A stretch of DNA of 64,000 bases from Nocardiopsis sp. YSL2 (GCF_030555055.1 NZ_JAMOAO010000001.1:4960001-5024000); one strand, 5' to 3'; counted from the stretch's first letter, positions 16,419 to 25,172 are shown. Notes: generated by a model from the sequence alone, not told the origin. A program made the numbers and translations.

Positions 16419-18038
16419 TCAGTCCCGCGGCGGAACCCGGCCATCGGAGCCGGGCCCGGATCCGGGCGCCGTCGCGGACCCGGCCCTGTCCTGCGGCTCC
16501 CCCTGGGAACCGCTCTCTGACCCGGTCCCCGAGTCCGCCCCGGCGGCCGGTCCGACCCGCGTGCGCCGCCGACGCAGGACGCGCACCAGGGCCGGGAGCA
16601 TCGACAGCACGGCCACCGCCAGCAGCCCCGCCGAGATCGGCTCGGTGAGGAACACCGACCACTCGCCGTTGGAGATCTGCAGCGCCCGCCGCATGTTCGT
16701 CTCCATCAGCCCGCCCAGGATCAGACCCAGGATCAGCGGCGCGGCCGGGAAGTCGTTGCGGCGCATCAGGAACCCGATCGCGCCGAACGCGGCCAGCAGG
16801 CCCAGGTCGAACACGCTGAAGCTCAGCCCGTAGACGCCTACCACGCAGAATACGACGACCAGCGGGATCAGCATCGTCCTGGGTGTGTTGAGCACCTTGG
16901 CGAACAACGGGATGAGCGGCAGGTTGAGGATGAGCAGCACCACACTGCCGATGTACATCGAGGCGACCACGCCCCAGAACATGTCCGGGTTCTCCGACAG
17001 CATCATCGGGCCCGGCTGCACACCGAGCACCATCAGCGCGCCCAGCAGGATCGCCGTCGTGCCCGAGCCCGGTACGCCCAGGGTCATCAGCGGGACGAAC
17101 GATCCCACGGCCGCCGCGTTGTTGGCCGCCTCCGGCGCGGCCACTCCCTTCGGGTTGCCCTGCCCGAACGTGTCGCCGTCCCGGGCGATCTTCTTCTCCA
17201 TCGAGTACGACAGGAAGGAGGCGACCGTGGCCCCCGCACCCGGCAGGACACCGGTGAAGAAGCCCAGCACCGACGAGCGCAGCGCGGGCGGGGTGATCCG
17301 GCCCAGCTCGCGGCGGGACAGCCGCAGCGAGGTCACGCCCTTGCGCACACCGCCCTTGCCGCGCTGGTTGAGCATGACCAGCACCTCGGCCAGCGCGAAC
17401 ACGCCCAGCGCGACGATGAGGAACTCCACGCCCTCGTACAGCTCGGGCAGGTCGAACGTGAAGCGGACGATCGCCGTCTGCGAGTCGATGCCCACCAGGG
17501 CGATCATCACCCCGACCACGGCCGCGATCAGTCCCTTGACCAGGTTGCGCCCGCCCAGGGACACCACCGCGGTCAGCCCCAGCACCATCAGCGCGAAGTA
17601 CTCCACCGGGCCGAAGCTGACGGCGAACGAGGCCAGGCTCGGAGCGATCGCCATCAGCCCCACGACGCTGATGGTGCCGCCGACGAACGAGCAGATGGCC
17701 GCGATCGCCAGGGCCTTGCCCGCCTGGCCCTTGAGGGCCATCGGGTAGCCGTCGAAGGAGGTGGCGACCGTCCCGGCCACGCCCGGGGCGTTGAGCAGGA
17801 TGGACGAGGTCGATCCGCCGAAGATCGCCCCGTAGTACACCCCCGCCAGCATGATGATCGCCGACGTGGGGTCCATGCCGTAGGCGATGGGGATCATCAG
17901 CGCGATCGCGCTCATCGGCCCCAGGCCGGGCAGCATGCCGATGATCGTTCCGGCCAGCACGCCGATGAAGACGTAGAGCAGGTTCTCCGGCGTCAGCGCG
18001 ATGCCGAAGCCGTACATGAGTTGGTCGAGCATGCCCAT
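16419..18038 (-). CDS. tctA: TctA-type large membrane subunit of tricarboxylate transporter
   Basis: A 539-residue protein with about twelve membrane helices. The conserved TctA motif GTIIGMLPGLGPMSAIALMIPIAYGMDPTSAIIMLAGVYYGAIFGGSTSSILLNAPG lies near residues 30-85, and a second related motif is seen at GVLPGAGATVASFLSYSMEKK and TLGVPGSGTTAILLGALM. It forms the channel with TctB and takes citrate-like acids delivered by TctC, driven by an ion gradient. The C-terminal tail is long, acidic and disordered. It is followed 15 bases later by a second tctC and preceded by tctB. Confidence 0.93.
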   Translation of the reverse strand: MGMLDQLMYGFGIALTPENLLYVFIGVLAGTIIGMLPGLGPMSAIALMIPIAYGMDPTSAIIMLAGVYYGAIFGGSTSSILLNAPGVAGTVATSFDGYPMALKGQAGKALAIAAICSFVGGTISVVGLMAIAPSLASFAVSFGPVEYFALMVLGLTAVVSLGGRNLVKGLIAAVVGVMIALVGIDSQTAIVRFTFDLPELYEGVEFLIVALGVFALAEVLVMLNQRGKGGVRKGVTSLRLSRRELGRITPPALRSSVLGFFTGVLPGAGATVASFLSYSMEKKIARDGDTFGQGNPKGVAAPEAANNAAAVGSFVPLMTLGVPGSGTTAILLGALMVLGVQPGPMMLSENPDMFWGVVASMYIGSVVLLILNLPLIPLFAKVLNTPRTMLIPLVVVFCVVGVYGLSFSVFDLGLLAAFGAIGFLMRRNDFPAAPLILGLILGGLMETNMRRALQISNGEWSVFLTEPISAGLLAVAVLSMLPALVRVLRRRRTRVGPAAGADSGTGSESGSQGEPQDRAGSATAPGSGPGSDGRVPPRD

Positions 18039-18061
18039 GAGAGGGTTTCCTTGGTCTCAGG

Positions 18062-18688
18062 TCAGAAGGGAAGCGGGCCGCTCGGCAGCGTCACGTCCAG
18101 GCCCCACGTCATTCCCGCGTAGAACGCGATCGGCAGGGTGAGGGCGACCACGGCGTTGACCAGGTGTCGGCGGTAGCCGAGGTACCAGGTCATCGATCCC
18201 AGGTACAGGGCGGTGGACAGGATGAAGCCCAGGAGCTCGAAGACGGCGATGTAGGCGACCAGGGCGCCGACGAACAGGCCGATCTCCAGCCGGGGGTCGT
18301 CGAGGCGGCCCAGCCGGGGCTCACCGCCCTCCGGCGCCCCTTCCGCGGGCTCGTCCGATGTCTCCGCCGTCGCCGGCGCGCCCTCCTCCTCCGGTCGGCG
18401 CTGGAGGAACAGCAGGACCGCCAGGACCAGCAGTGCCACGCCCAGCCAGCGCGGCAGGGTGGAGGGCTGGACCGGGACGCTCACCGCCGTGTAGTCGGGC
18501 ATCTGGAAGGCCAGTGCGAGGTAGCCGATCGCGAACAGGGCGACCGCGACACCGAGCGTGCGCGGCGAGAACCGGAACGCCCGCTCGGGCAGGATCGGTG
18601 TGCGCGGCGTCCAGGCCCTCCGGGGGCGGCTCCGGGCCGCCCCCTCCGCGGGCGCGCCGCCGCGGCGCGCGGTGGTGTTCTCACTCAC
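18062..18688 (-). CDS. tctB: TctB-type small membrane subunit of tricarboxylate transporter
   Basis: 208 residues with four predicted membrane helices (TLGVAVALFAIGYLALAF, WLGVALLVLAVLLFL, IGLFVGALVAYIAVFELLGFIL, LVNAVVALTLPIAFYAGMTWG), the standard TctB layout. A Ser/Arg-rich N-terminal tail and a Glu-rich loop between helices 2 and 3 are longer than usual. The GTG start overlaps the stop of the upstream tctC gene (GTGA), so translation is coupled; the long frame that extends further upstream is antisense-like shadow of tctC. Confidence 0.88.
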   Translation of the reverse strand: MSENTTARRGGAPAEGAARSRPRRAWTPRTPILPERAFRFSPRTLGVAVALFAIGYLALAFQMPDYTAVSVPVQPSTLPRWLGVALLVLAVLLFLQRRPEEEGAPATAETSDEPAEGAPEGGEPRLGRLDDPRLEIGLFVGALVAYIAVFELLGFILSTALYLGSMTWYLGYRRHLVNAVVALTLPIAFYAGMTWGLDVTLPSGPLPF

Positions 18689-19740
18689 TGGAGACCGACC
18701 TCGGTCAGGATCTGGGCGAACTCGTCGCGCGTGTCGTCCAGGAACGCGCCGAACTCCTCGCTGTCCTGGTAGGCGTCCGTCCAGCCCAGGCGGGCGGACT
18801 CGGTCTGCCAGGCCTCGGTCTCCATCAGGTCGGCGAACAGGGTCTCGTAGTAGGCGACCTGGGCCTCGTTCAGGTCCGACGGGGCCATGACGCCGCGCCA
18901 GATGTCGAAGGTGAAGTCGACGTCCTGCTCGACCAGCGTCGGCACGTCCGCGACGGCGTCGACGCGCTCCTCCGAGGAGACGCCCACCGCGCGCACGTCG
19001 CCGGACTCCAGCATGCCCAGTGCCTCGCCGACGCCCACCACGGCCGCGTCCACGTGACCGCCCAGGAGTGAGGTCAGGGCCTCGCCGCCGCCGTCGAAGG
19101 GGATGTAGTTGGCCCGGGTCGCGTCGGCTCCGGCGGCCTCCAGGGCACCGGCCAGGGCGACGTGGTCCATGCTGCCCGGCCCCGATCCGCCGCCGACGCT
19201 GAAGTCGCCGGACCCGGCCTGGGCGGCCAGGTCGTCGAAGGTCTCGACGTCGGAGTCGGCGGGCACGAGGTAGACCATGTAGTCGGTCGCCAGGCGGGCG
19301 ATCGGGGTGAAGTCCTGGTGGTCGTAGTCGGAGTCCCCGGCCATCGGCACCAGCAGGATGGGCGGGCTCGTCACGAACAGCTTGTGCGGGTCCCCGGCGT
19401 TGTTGGCGATGTAGCCCCAACCGATCGCGCCGCCCGCACCGGGCTTGTTGACCACCTGGACGGAATCGTCCACCAGCTCTTCCTCCTCCAGCAGGCGGGC
19501 GCTGGTGCGGGCGAGCGTGTCCCATCCGCCGCCGGTGGCGGCCGGAGCGGTGATCTCGATGGCCTGGGTCGGCGACCAGGTACCGTCCTCGGCGACGGCG
19601 CCCTCATCGGTGCCGCCGCAGGCGGCGAGCACGAGCGGCAGGGCGGCGCCGACGGCGGCCGCGCGGACCATCAGGGATCGGCGGGACGTGCCCGATCCGG
19701 GGACACTGGGACTGACGTGCGACTTCGTGATGCGGAGCAT
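18685..19740 (-). CDS. tctC: TctC-type tricarboxylate substrate-binding lipoprotein (first copy)
   Basis: A 351-residue TTT receptor. The signal region has a twin-arginine motif (TSRRSLMVRAAAVG) and a lipobox (LAAC). The ligand-site elements ITAPAATGGGWDTLART, VVNKPGAGGAIGWGYI and NYIPFDGGGEALTSLLGGHVDAA are all visible. It delivers a di- or tricarboxylate to TctAB. ATG 19740 has GGAGAA eight bases upstream; starts further upstream would put the signal peptide inside the protein. It is the first gene of the operon tctC-tctB-tctA-tctC and is divergent from the sensor kinase that probably controls it. Confidence 0.92.
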   Translation of the reverse strand: MLRITKSHVSPSVPGSGTSRRSLMVRAAAVGAALPLVLAACGGTDEGAVAEDGTWSPTQAIEITAPAATGGGWDTLARTSARLLEEEELVDDSVQVVNKPGAGGAIGWGYIANNAGDPHKLFVTSPPILLVPMAGDSDYDHQDFTPIARLATDYMVYLVPADSDVETFDDLAAQAGSGDFSVGGGSGPGSMDHVALAGALEAAGADATRANYIPFDGGGEALTSLLGGHVDAAVVGVGEALGMLESGDVRAVGVSSEERVDAVADVPTLVEQDVDFTFDIWRGVMAPSDLNEAQVAYYETLFADLMETEAWQTESARLGWTDAYQDSEEFGAFLDDTRDEFAQILTEVGLQ

Positions 19741-19876
19741 GATTTCTCCGTAGGGGATGCGGCCGGGTATGTTCCGGTTGGCGTGTGAGGCAACGCACAG
19801 GCAAGCAGAGGGAAACACGGGTGAAAAGTGTTGTGTCGTTTGTGCGGGCAATGGTCGTAAGGAACGTTGTGGTCGT

Positions 19877-19886
19877 TGTGATCACA
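19877..19886. promoter_or_regulatory. 10-bp palindrome in the tct / two-component divergent region
   Basis: TGTGATCACA is a perfect palindrome in the 169-base region between tctC and the sensor kinase gene, 24 bases before the kinase start. Several TTGTG/GTTGTG half-sites precede it. It could be the binding site of the adjacent response regulator. The spacing does not suit CRP. Confidence 0.35.
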
Positions 19887-19909
19887 GGGGCGCCGACGGC
19901 GGTCGACCG

Positions 19910-21520
19910 ATGAGGTTCGGGGCGCCGCGAACGACACTGGCCGGGCAGTTCCTCGCACTGCAGCTCGGCATCGTCGTGATCGTGCTGGTCATGGTCGCCG
20001 CGGTGTCCCTGGCCCAGTCCGACGCCCGCCTGCGCCAGACCGAGAGCCGCCGTATGCTCTCGGTCGCCGAGAGCACCGCCGCGCGCGACATCGTCCGCGC
20101 CGGCCTGGAGGCCGACGGGAGGATGGAGGTCCTGGCGCCGACGGCCGAGAGCGTGCGCGTGCTCTCCAGCGCCGACCACCTGGTCATCCACGACAGCGGG
20201 GGCGAGGCCCTGACCCTGGACCCCGGGCCCGGCGACGGCGGGCCCCGGAGCGAGCCCGGCATCACCTCGGCGCTCGGGGGCCGTGCCTGGACCGGTGTGA
20301 CCGAGATCGAGGGAAACCGCGCCGTGGCGGCGGCCGTCCCGGTCATCGGGGACGGCGGAACCATCCTCGGCGTCGTCCTGGCGGGCGTGGACTACCCCGG
20401 GGCCGGCGAACTCCTGGTCCTGGCCACCCCCAACCTGCTGGTGTACCTGGGCATCGCCAGCGTGCTCGGCGTGGCCGGATCCCTGCTGCTGTCGCGCCGC
20501 GTCAAACGCCAGACCCTGGGCCTGGAACCCGACCAGATCGCCCGCCTCGTGGAACACCGCGAGGCGATGCTGCACGGCATCAAGGAGGGCGTCCTGGGAC
20601 TGGACGCCGAGCACCGCGTCACCCTGGCCAACGACGCCGCCGTCCGCCTGCTCGGCCTGCCCCCCGACTGTGTCGGCTCCAGCCTCGCCGAGCTGGGGGT
20701 GGGCGGTGAACTGGAGGACGTCCTGCTGGGCCGGGTCCAGGGACGCGACACGGTCGTCGCCCTGGGGGACCGGCTGGTGGCCCTGAACCGCATGCCCCTG
20801 GTCACCGACGGGCGCCCCGCGGGATCGGTGACCACCATGCGCGACCGCACCGACCTGGTCGAACTCCAGCACGAACTGGACACGAGCCAGACCACCACCG
20901 AGACCCTGCGCGCCCAGGCCCACGAGTTCAGCAACCGGCTGCACGTCATCTCCGGGCTGCTGGAGCTGCGGGAGTACGGGGAGGCCGCCAAGTACGTCAG
21001 CCAGGTCGGCGGTGCCCGTGCCCAGCTCAGCGCCGACGTCACCGGCCGGGTCAACGACCCCTCCCTGGCCGCGCTGCTCATCGCCAAGACCAGCCTGGCC
21101 GACGAGCAGCGCACCCGGCTGCGGGTCTCCCCGGGGACCCGGCTGGAACCGGTGTCGGAGGAGCTGTCCGACGACCTGGTCACGGTCGTGGCCAACCTGG
21201 TCGACAACGCCCTGGACGCCGTCGCCCCGACCGCCGGAGGCGCCGAGCGCCCCTGGGTGGAGGTGGAGGTCGTCGGCGGCGGAGGCGACCCGGTCCGGGT
21301 GGCCGTCACCGACTCCGGCCCCGGCGTGCCCACCGAACTCGCCGGCGAGGTGTTCCAGCACGGCTACACGACCAAGGGCGGAGCCGGGCGCAAGCGCGGC
21401 CTGGGACTGGCCATCGTCGGCCTGGTCTGCGCGCGGCGCGGCGGGACGGCGACCGTCACGGGCTCGCAGTTCACCGCCGTCCTGCACGAGACCCCGCCCG
21501 GGTCCGAGGGGGAGCACTGA
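19910..21520 (+). CDS. Sensor histidine kinase, CitA/DcuS type
   Basis: A 536-residue kinase: membrane helix 1 at about residues 10-33, a periplasmic PDC/Cache sensor (about 34-165), helix 2 at about 170-190, a cytoplasmic PAS domain (about 215-310), an H-box of the carboxylate-sensor type (AQAHEFSNRLHVISGLLELREY) and an ATPase domain (VANLVDNALDAV, TDSGPGVP, GLGLAIVG). Such kinases sense citrate or C4-dicarboxylates. It is encoded back-to-back with the tct transporter and 50 bases before its response regulator, which strongly suggests that it controls tricarboxylate uptake. ATG 19910 is the first start that gives a proper signal anchor. Confidence 0.92.
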   Translation: MRFGAPRTTLAGQFLALQLGIVVIVLVMVAAVSLAQSDARLRQTESRRMLSVAESTAARDIVRAGLEADGRMEVLAPTAESVRVLSSADHLVIHDSGGEALTLDPGPGDGGPRSEPGITSALGGRAWTGVTEIEGNRAVAAAVPVIGDGGTILGVVLAGVDYPGAGELLVLATPNLLVYLGIASVLGVAGSLLLSRRVKRQTLGLEPDQIARLVEHREAMLHGIKEGVLGLDAEHRVTLANDAAVRLLGLPPDCVGSSLAELGVGGELEDVLLGRVQGRDTVVALGDRLVALNRMPLVTDGRPAGSVTTMRDRTDLVELQHELDTSQTTTETLRAQAHEFSNRLHVISGLLELREYGEAAKYVSQVGGARAQLSADVTGRVNDPSLAALLIAKTSLADEQRTRLRVSPGTRLEPVSEELSDDLVTVVANLVDNALDAVAPTAGGAERPWVEVEVVGGGGDPVRVAVTDSGPGVPTELAGEVFQHGYTTKGGAGRKRGLGLAIVGLVCARRGGTATVTGSQFTAVLHETPPGSEGEH

Positions 21521-21569
21521 TGCCGACCACCCCGGGCCGACCGGGACCGCACCACACCGGAGGTACACG

Positions 21570-22337
21570 TTGAACGCGCCAGAGGCGACCGCGGACCAGG
21601 CACCGGCGGCGCAGGTCAGAACCCTCATCGTCGACGACGACTTCATGGTCGCGCGGGTCCACCGCGGCCTGGTGGAGCGCGTCCCCGGCTTCACCGTCGT
21701 CGGTGAGGCCAGGACCGGGGCCGAGGCCCTGGAGATGATCGCGCGGCTGCGCCCGGACCTGGTCCTGCTCGACATCTACCTGCCCGACATGAACGGCATC
21801 GAGGTGCTGCGGGCCCTGCGCGCGCCCGGGGGCGGCGAGGACCTGCCGGAGGTGGACGCGCTGGTCATCACGGCGGCCCGGGACAGCGGGACGGTCCGTC
21901 AGGCGCTGCGCGGCGGGGCGGTGCAGTACCTGATCAAGCCCTTCGAGCCGGCCGTGCTGACCGAGCGGCTGCGCGACTACGCGCGGCTGCGCCGCGACCT
22001 GGAGACGGAGGGGGCCGCCGACCAGGACGCCGTGGACCGGGCCTTCGGCGCGGCCCGGCCGGTCGTGCGGCCCGCCAAGGCGATGCCCAAGGGGCTCACC
22101 AGCCCGACCGCGGAGCTCGTGGAGCGGGCGCTGCGCGAGCACGCGGCCCGGGGCGGGGGAGAGGGAGGCGAGGACCTGTCGGCGACCGAGTGCGCGGCCG
22201 CCACCGGCATCTCCCGGGTCAGCGCCCGGCGCTACCTGGAGTACTTCGCCGATTCCGGCCGCGTCGAGGTCCGGCTGCGCTACGGCACGGCCGGCCGTCC
22301 CGAGCGCCGATACCGCTGGTCGGGTCCGCCGGTCTGA
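21570..22337 (+). CDS. Response regulator, CitB/DcuR type
   Basis: A 255-residue regulator. The receiver domain (residues about 17-135) has the acidic pair in LIVDDDFMVARVH, the phosphoacceptor Asp in LVLLDIYLPDMNG and the Lys in YLIKPF. A C-terminal helix-turn-helix (ATECAAATGISRVSARRYLEYFADSGRVEV) is the CitB-type DNA-binding end. The TTG start has GGAGG six bases upstream. It is paired with the kinase just upstream and likely activates the divergent tct operon. Confidence 0.93.
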   Translation: MNAPEATADQAPAAQVRTLIVDDDFMVARVHRGLVERVPGFTVVGEARTGAEALEMIARLRPDLVLLDIYLPDMNGIEVLRALRAPGGGEDLPEVDALVITAARDSGTVRQALRGGAVQYLIKPFEPAVLTERLRDYARLRRDLETEGAADQDAVDRAFGAARPVVRPAKAMPKGLTSPTAELVERALREHAARGGGEGGEDLSATECAAATGISRVSARRYLEYFADSGRVEVRLRYGTAGRPERRYRWSGPPV

Positions 22338-22395
22338 TCCGGCCCCCGACCGGAAGGGGACGCCCGAGGAGGCGACGAACCCGCTCCTGCGGGCC

Positions 22396-22447
22396 AGCGG
22401 GTGAGGCGGGGCGAGCCTGCGAGGCGGGAGTGAGCGGGTGAGGCGGG
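22396..22447 (+). repeat. Direct repeat of 15 bp upstream of the trp leader
   Basis: AGCGGGTGAGGCGGG occurs at 22396-22410 and again at 22433-22447, in a G-rich segment between the response regulator and the trp promoter. The first copy also pairs with ACCCGCT at 22379-22385, forming a short hairpin that may end transcription of the regulator gene. Confidence 0.5.
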
Positions 22448-22476
22448 CGTGAGCGGGGTGGAACCGGGTGTGGCGG

Positions 22477-22505
22477 TGGCCACGGTCCGCCGCACCCGCT
22501 ACACT
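22477..22505 (+). promoter_or_regulatory. trp promoter, leaderless for the leader peptide
   Basis: TACACT (22500-22505) is a good actinobacterial -10 box seven bases before the ATG of the leader peptide; a weak TGGCCA (22477-22482) lies 17 bp upstream of it. The expected transcript begins at or one base before the leader's first codon. Confidence 0.65.
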
Positions 22506-22512
22506 CGGGCCC

Positions 22513-22560
22513 ATGCGAACCGAACCGACCACCCAGGCCCAGTGGTGGCGCCGCTCCTAG
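22513..22560 (+). CDS. trpL: trp leader peptide (attenuation)
   Basis: A 15-codon frame encoding MRTEPTTQAQWWRRS, with two adjacent Trp codons (22543-22548) just before the stop. It sits between a -10 box and an intrinsic terminator upstream of anthranilate synthase, the classic arrangement of ribosome-mediated attenuation. It has no ribosome-binding site and appears to be translated from a leaderless end. It is too short for routine gene calling. Confidence 0.9.
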   Translation: MRTEPTTQAQWWRRS

Positions 22561-22622
22561 GCGGCGCAGGTTCGTAGTACCCGAGAGCAGCGACCGCCCC
22601 GGACCGGCGGTCGTTTTGTTTT
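22548..22622 (+). terminator. trp attenuator: pause hairpin, antiterminator and terminator
   Basis: Hairpin 1:2 is GCGCCGC (22548-22554) with GCGGCGC (22561-22567), its loop containing the leader stop codon. The terminator is CGACCGCC (22591-22598) with GGCGGTCG (22606-22613), followed by TTTTGTTTT (22614-22622). GGCGG (22560-22564) can instead pair with CCGCC (22594-22598), which would break the terminator. A ribosome stalled at the Trp codons would cover arm 1 and favour this antiterminator. Confidence 0.85.
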
Positions 22623-22680
22623 CTCACGGCCCCGGCCGGCGTGACCCGACCCGACCGACCACAGCGCCAAAGGACCGGCC

Positions 22681-24912
22681 GTGAACCCCAGCGACGTTCA
22701 GACCATCACGTACCGCACCGCGGGCGGCGTGACCGTCCGCCGCAGTTCCACCCCCTGCGACCCGGAGGTCCTCACCGACCTCGTCGCGTCCGTCGAGCAC
22801 CGCCGCGGCGGCGTGCTCTCCTCCGGTATGGAGTACCCGGGCCGCTACGACCGCTGGCACCTGGGGTACGTCGACCCGTGTCTGGAGCTCAGTACCCGCG
22901 GGCGCCGGATCACCGCCACCGCCCTCAACGCACGCGGCCGCGTCCTGCTCCCCGTCCTGGCCCGGGCGCTGGAGGGCGTGGGAAGCGACGCCGACCGGGG
23001 CCCCGGCCACGTCGCCGTCACCGTGCCCGAGCCCGACCCCGGTGCGTTCTTCACAGAGGAGGAGCGCAGCCGCCGTCCCAGCGTCTTCACCGGGATCCGC
23101 GCCGTCGTGGCGGCCCTGCGCAGCCCCGAGGACACCAACCTCGGCCTGTACGGGGCGTTCGGCTACGACCTGGCCTTCCAGTTCGAGCCGATCGAGCGGC
23201 ACATCGACCGCGACCCCGACGACCGCGACCTCGTCCTGCACCTGCCCGACGCCCTCGTGGTCCGCGACCGCAAGCGCGAGACCTGCGTGCGCTACACCTA
23301 CGAGTTCACCGTTCCCGGCGGCGACGGGCACGCCGAGGCCGCCACCGAGGGTTTGGCCCGCGAGACCGATCCCACCCCGCCGGTCGTCGCCGCGCACGTG
23401 CCCGAGGGGCCCGAGCCGGGTTCCTACGCGCGCATCGTCGCCGACGCCAAGGAGAAGTTCCGCCGGGGCGACCTGTTCGAGGTCGTCCCCGGCCACCGCA
23501 CCTACGCCCGCTGCTCCTCGCCCGCACGCTTCTACGAGCGCCTGCGCGAGCGCAACCCCGCCCCCTACGAGTTCTTCTTCAACCTCGGCGAGGGAGAGTA
23601 CCTCGTCGGTGCCTCACCGGAGATGTTCGTGCGGGTCAGCGGCGAGCCCGGCACCGGGCAGCGCGTGGAGACCTGCCCGATCTCGGGCACCATCCGCCGG
23701 GGCGAGGACGCGCTCGGCGACGCCGAGAACATCCAGGAGCTGCTCTCCTCGGTCAAGGAGAAGTCCGAGCTCACCATGTGCACGGACGTGGACCGCAACG
23801 ACAAGTCGCGGGTGTGCGAGCCGGGCAGCGTCCGGGTGATCGGGCGCCGCCAGATCGAGATGTACTCGCGCCTGATCCACACCGTCGACCACATCGAGGG
23901 GACCCTGCGCCGCGACTTCGACGCCCTGGACGCCTTCCTGAGCCACATGTGGGCGGTCACCGTCACCGGAGCCCCCAAGACCTGGGCGATGCGGTTCATC
24001 GAGCAGCACGAGACCAGCCCCCGCCGCTGGTACGGCGGCGCCGTGGGCGTGATCAACTTCGACGGCTCGATGAACACCGGCCTGACCCTGCGCACCGCGC
24101 ACATCCAGAACGGGGTGGCCGCGGTGCGGGTCGGCGCGACCCTGCTCTACGACTCCGACCCCGAGGCCGAGGAGAAGGAGACCTTCCTCAAGGCCCGTGC
24201 CCTGCTGGAGACGCTCGCCCAGGGGGAGGAGGACGACCGGGCCGCCGAAAGGGGGGAGGAGCCGGCCGCCGATTCGGCGCCCGCGGCGGCGCTGCCCGGC
24301 ACGGGCCTGAAGGTGCTGCTCGTGGACCACGAGGACTCCTTCGTCAACACCCTCGCCGACTACGTGCGCCGGCACGGCGCGGAGGTCACCACCGTCCGCT
24401 ACGGTTTCGACGCCTCCCTGCTGGACCGCCTGGCCCCGGACCTGGTCGTGCTCTCGCCCGGACCGGGCCTGCCGGTGGACTTCGGCATGTCCGCTCTGCT
24501 GGACCAGCTCGCCGCCCGCCGCCTGCCGGTGTTCGGCGTGTGCCTGGGCCTGCAGGCCATGGTGGAGCACTCCGGCGGCGAGCTGCGCACGCTGGCGGAG
24601 CCCGTGCACGGCAAGCCCGGACGCGTGAGGGTCCTGGGCGGGCACCTGCTGACGGGACTGGGCGAGGACGGCCGGTTCCCGGCCGCGCGGTACCACTCCA
24701 CGTACACGCTCCCCGACCTGGTCAAGAACTTCGAGGTGACCGCCGTGCTGGACGAGGAGGAGCCGGTGGTGATGGCGATCGAGGACCCGTCCGCGTGCTG
24801 GTTCGGCGTGCAGTTCCACCCCGAGTCCATCCTCACCGCGCCCGTGGGCGAGGGCATCGTCGCCCGCGTCCTGGAGGCGGCCCGGCGCGCGGCCGTGCCC
24901 GCGCGCGCCTGA
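22681..24912 (+). CDS. trpEG: Fused anthranilate synthase (TrpE-TrpG)
   Basis: A 743-residue bifunctional enzyme that makes anthranilate from chorismate and glutamine, the first step of Trp synthesis. Residues about 1-510 are component I: an N-terminal regulatory region, then the chorismate-binding motifs KEKFRRGDLFEVVPG, CPISGTIRRG, DVDRNDKSRVCEPGSV and GAVGVINFDGSMNTGLTLRT. From about residue 543 it is a class I glutamine amidotransferase (LLVDHEDSFVNTL, nucleophile Cys in GVCLGLQA near residue 621, QFHPESI). The GTG start has AAGGA upstream. The leader peptide and attenuator before it support a role in primary Trp synthesis rather than in a secondary pathway. Confidence 0.95.
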   Translation: MNPSDVQTITYRTAGGVTVRRSSTPCDPEVLTDLVASVEHRRGGVLSSGMEYPGRYDRWHLGYVDPCLELSTRGRRITATALNARGRVLLPVLARALEGVGSDADRGPGHVAVTVPEPDPGAFFTEEERSRRPSVFTGIRAVVAALRSPEDTNLGLYGAFGYDLAFQFEPIERHIDRDPDDRDLVLHLPDALVVRDRKRETCVRYTYEFTVPGGDGHAEAATEGLARETDPTPPVVAAHVPEGPEPGSYARIVADAKEKFRRGDLFEVVPGHRTYARCSSPARFYERLRERNPAPYEFFFNLGEGEYLVGASPEMFVRVSGEPGTGQRVETCPISGTIRRGEDALGDAENIQELLSSVKEKSELTMCTDVDRNDKSRVCEPGSVRVIGRRQIEMYSRLIHTVDHIEGTLRRDFDALDAFLSHMWAVTVTGAPKTWAMRFIEQHETSPRRWYGGAVGVINFDGSMNTGLTLRTAHIQNGVAAVRVGATLLYDSDPEAEEKETFLKARALLETLAQGEEDDRAAERGEEPAADSAPAAALPGTGLKVLLVDHEDSFVNTLADYVRRHGAEVTTVRYGFDASLLDRLAPDLVVLSPGPGLPVDFGMSALLDQLAARRLPVFGVCLGLQAMVEHSGGELRTLAEPVHGKPGRVRVLGGHLLTGLGEDGRFPAARYHSTYTLPDLVKNFEVTAVLDEEEPVVMAIEDPSACWFGVQFHPESILTAPVGEGIVARVLEAARRAAVPARA

Positions 24913-24920
24913 CCCGGCAC

Positions 24921-24958
24921 CGGCCCGTGCGCGGCGATCCCGCGCCGCGCACGGGCCG
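24921..24958. terminator. Strong hairpin after trpEG
   Basis: A perfect 16-bp stem, arms 24921-24936 and 24943-24958, with loop ATCCCG, follows the trpEG stop by eight bases. Only TTA follows the stem, so it is a GC-rich hairpin terminator without a proper T-run, as is common in actinobacteria. Confidence 0.75.
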
Positions 24959-25031
24959 TTACCTCAAAATTCGGTCCCGAAACGTCACCGGATCGGGGTT
25001 TGACCAAGTTGTGACCGGACAGTGGTGGAGT

Positions 25032-25172
25032 ATGGGTACTTTGCTACTGATTCTCGGACTCATTCTCATCGTCGGCGGCGTTCTGGGCATCCTGCGCGGG
25101 CAGATGCTCTGGGGCATCGTCGCGATCGTCGTCGGACTCATCCTCGCCCCTGGCGGGTGGTTCGGCTTCTGA
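25032..25172 (+). CDS. Small membrane protein ending in a PGGWFGF motif
   Basis: Forty-six residues: two hydrophobic helices (LLLILGLILIVGGVLGIL and LWGIVAIVVGLIL) joined by a short basic turn, ending APGGWFGF. Small actinobacterial membrane proteins with a GPGG-type C-terminal motif are known, and this fits that class; no function is established. GTGGAG precedes the ATG at a suitable distance. It stands alone between the trpEG terminator and thyX. Confidence 0.75.
   Translation: MGTLLLILGLILIVGGVLGILRGQMLWGIVAIVVGLILAPGGWFGF

Noticed and set aside
19877..19886. TGTGATCACA considered as a CRP site
   Set aside because: CRP-type sites need about six bases between the TGTGA and TCACA halves; here they are fused. 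Kept only as a possible site for the adjacent regulator.
19604..21775. Minus-strand open frame of 723 codons over the sensor kinase
   Set aside because: The plus strand has complete kinase motifs; the antisense frame has none.
22396..22447. Two 15-bp direct repeats considered as a CRISPR remnant
   Set aside because: Only two copies, a very short unit, a G-rich simple composition and no cas genes.
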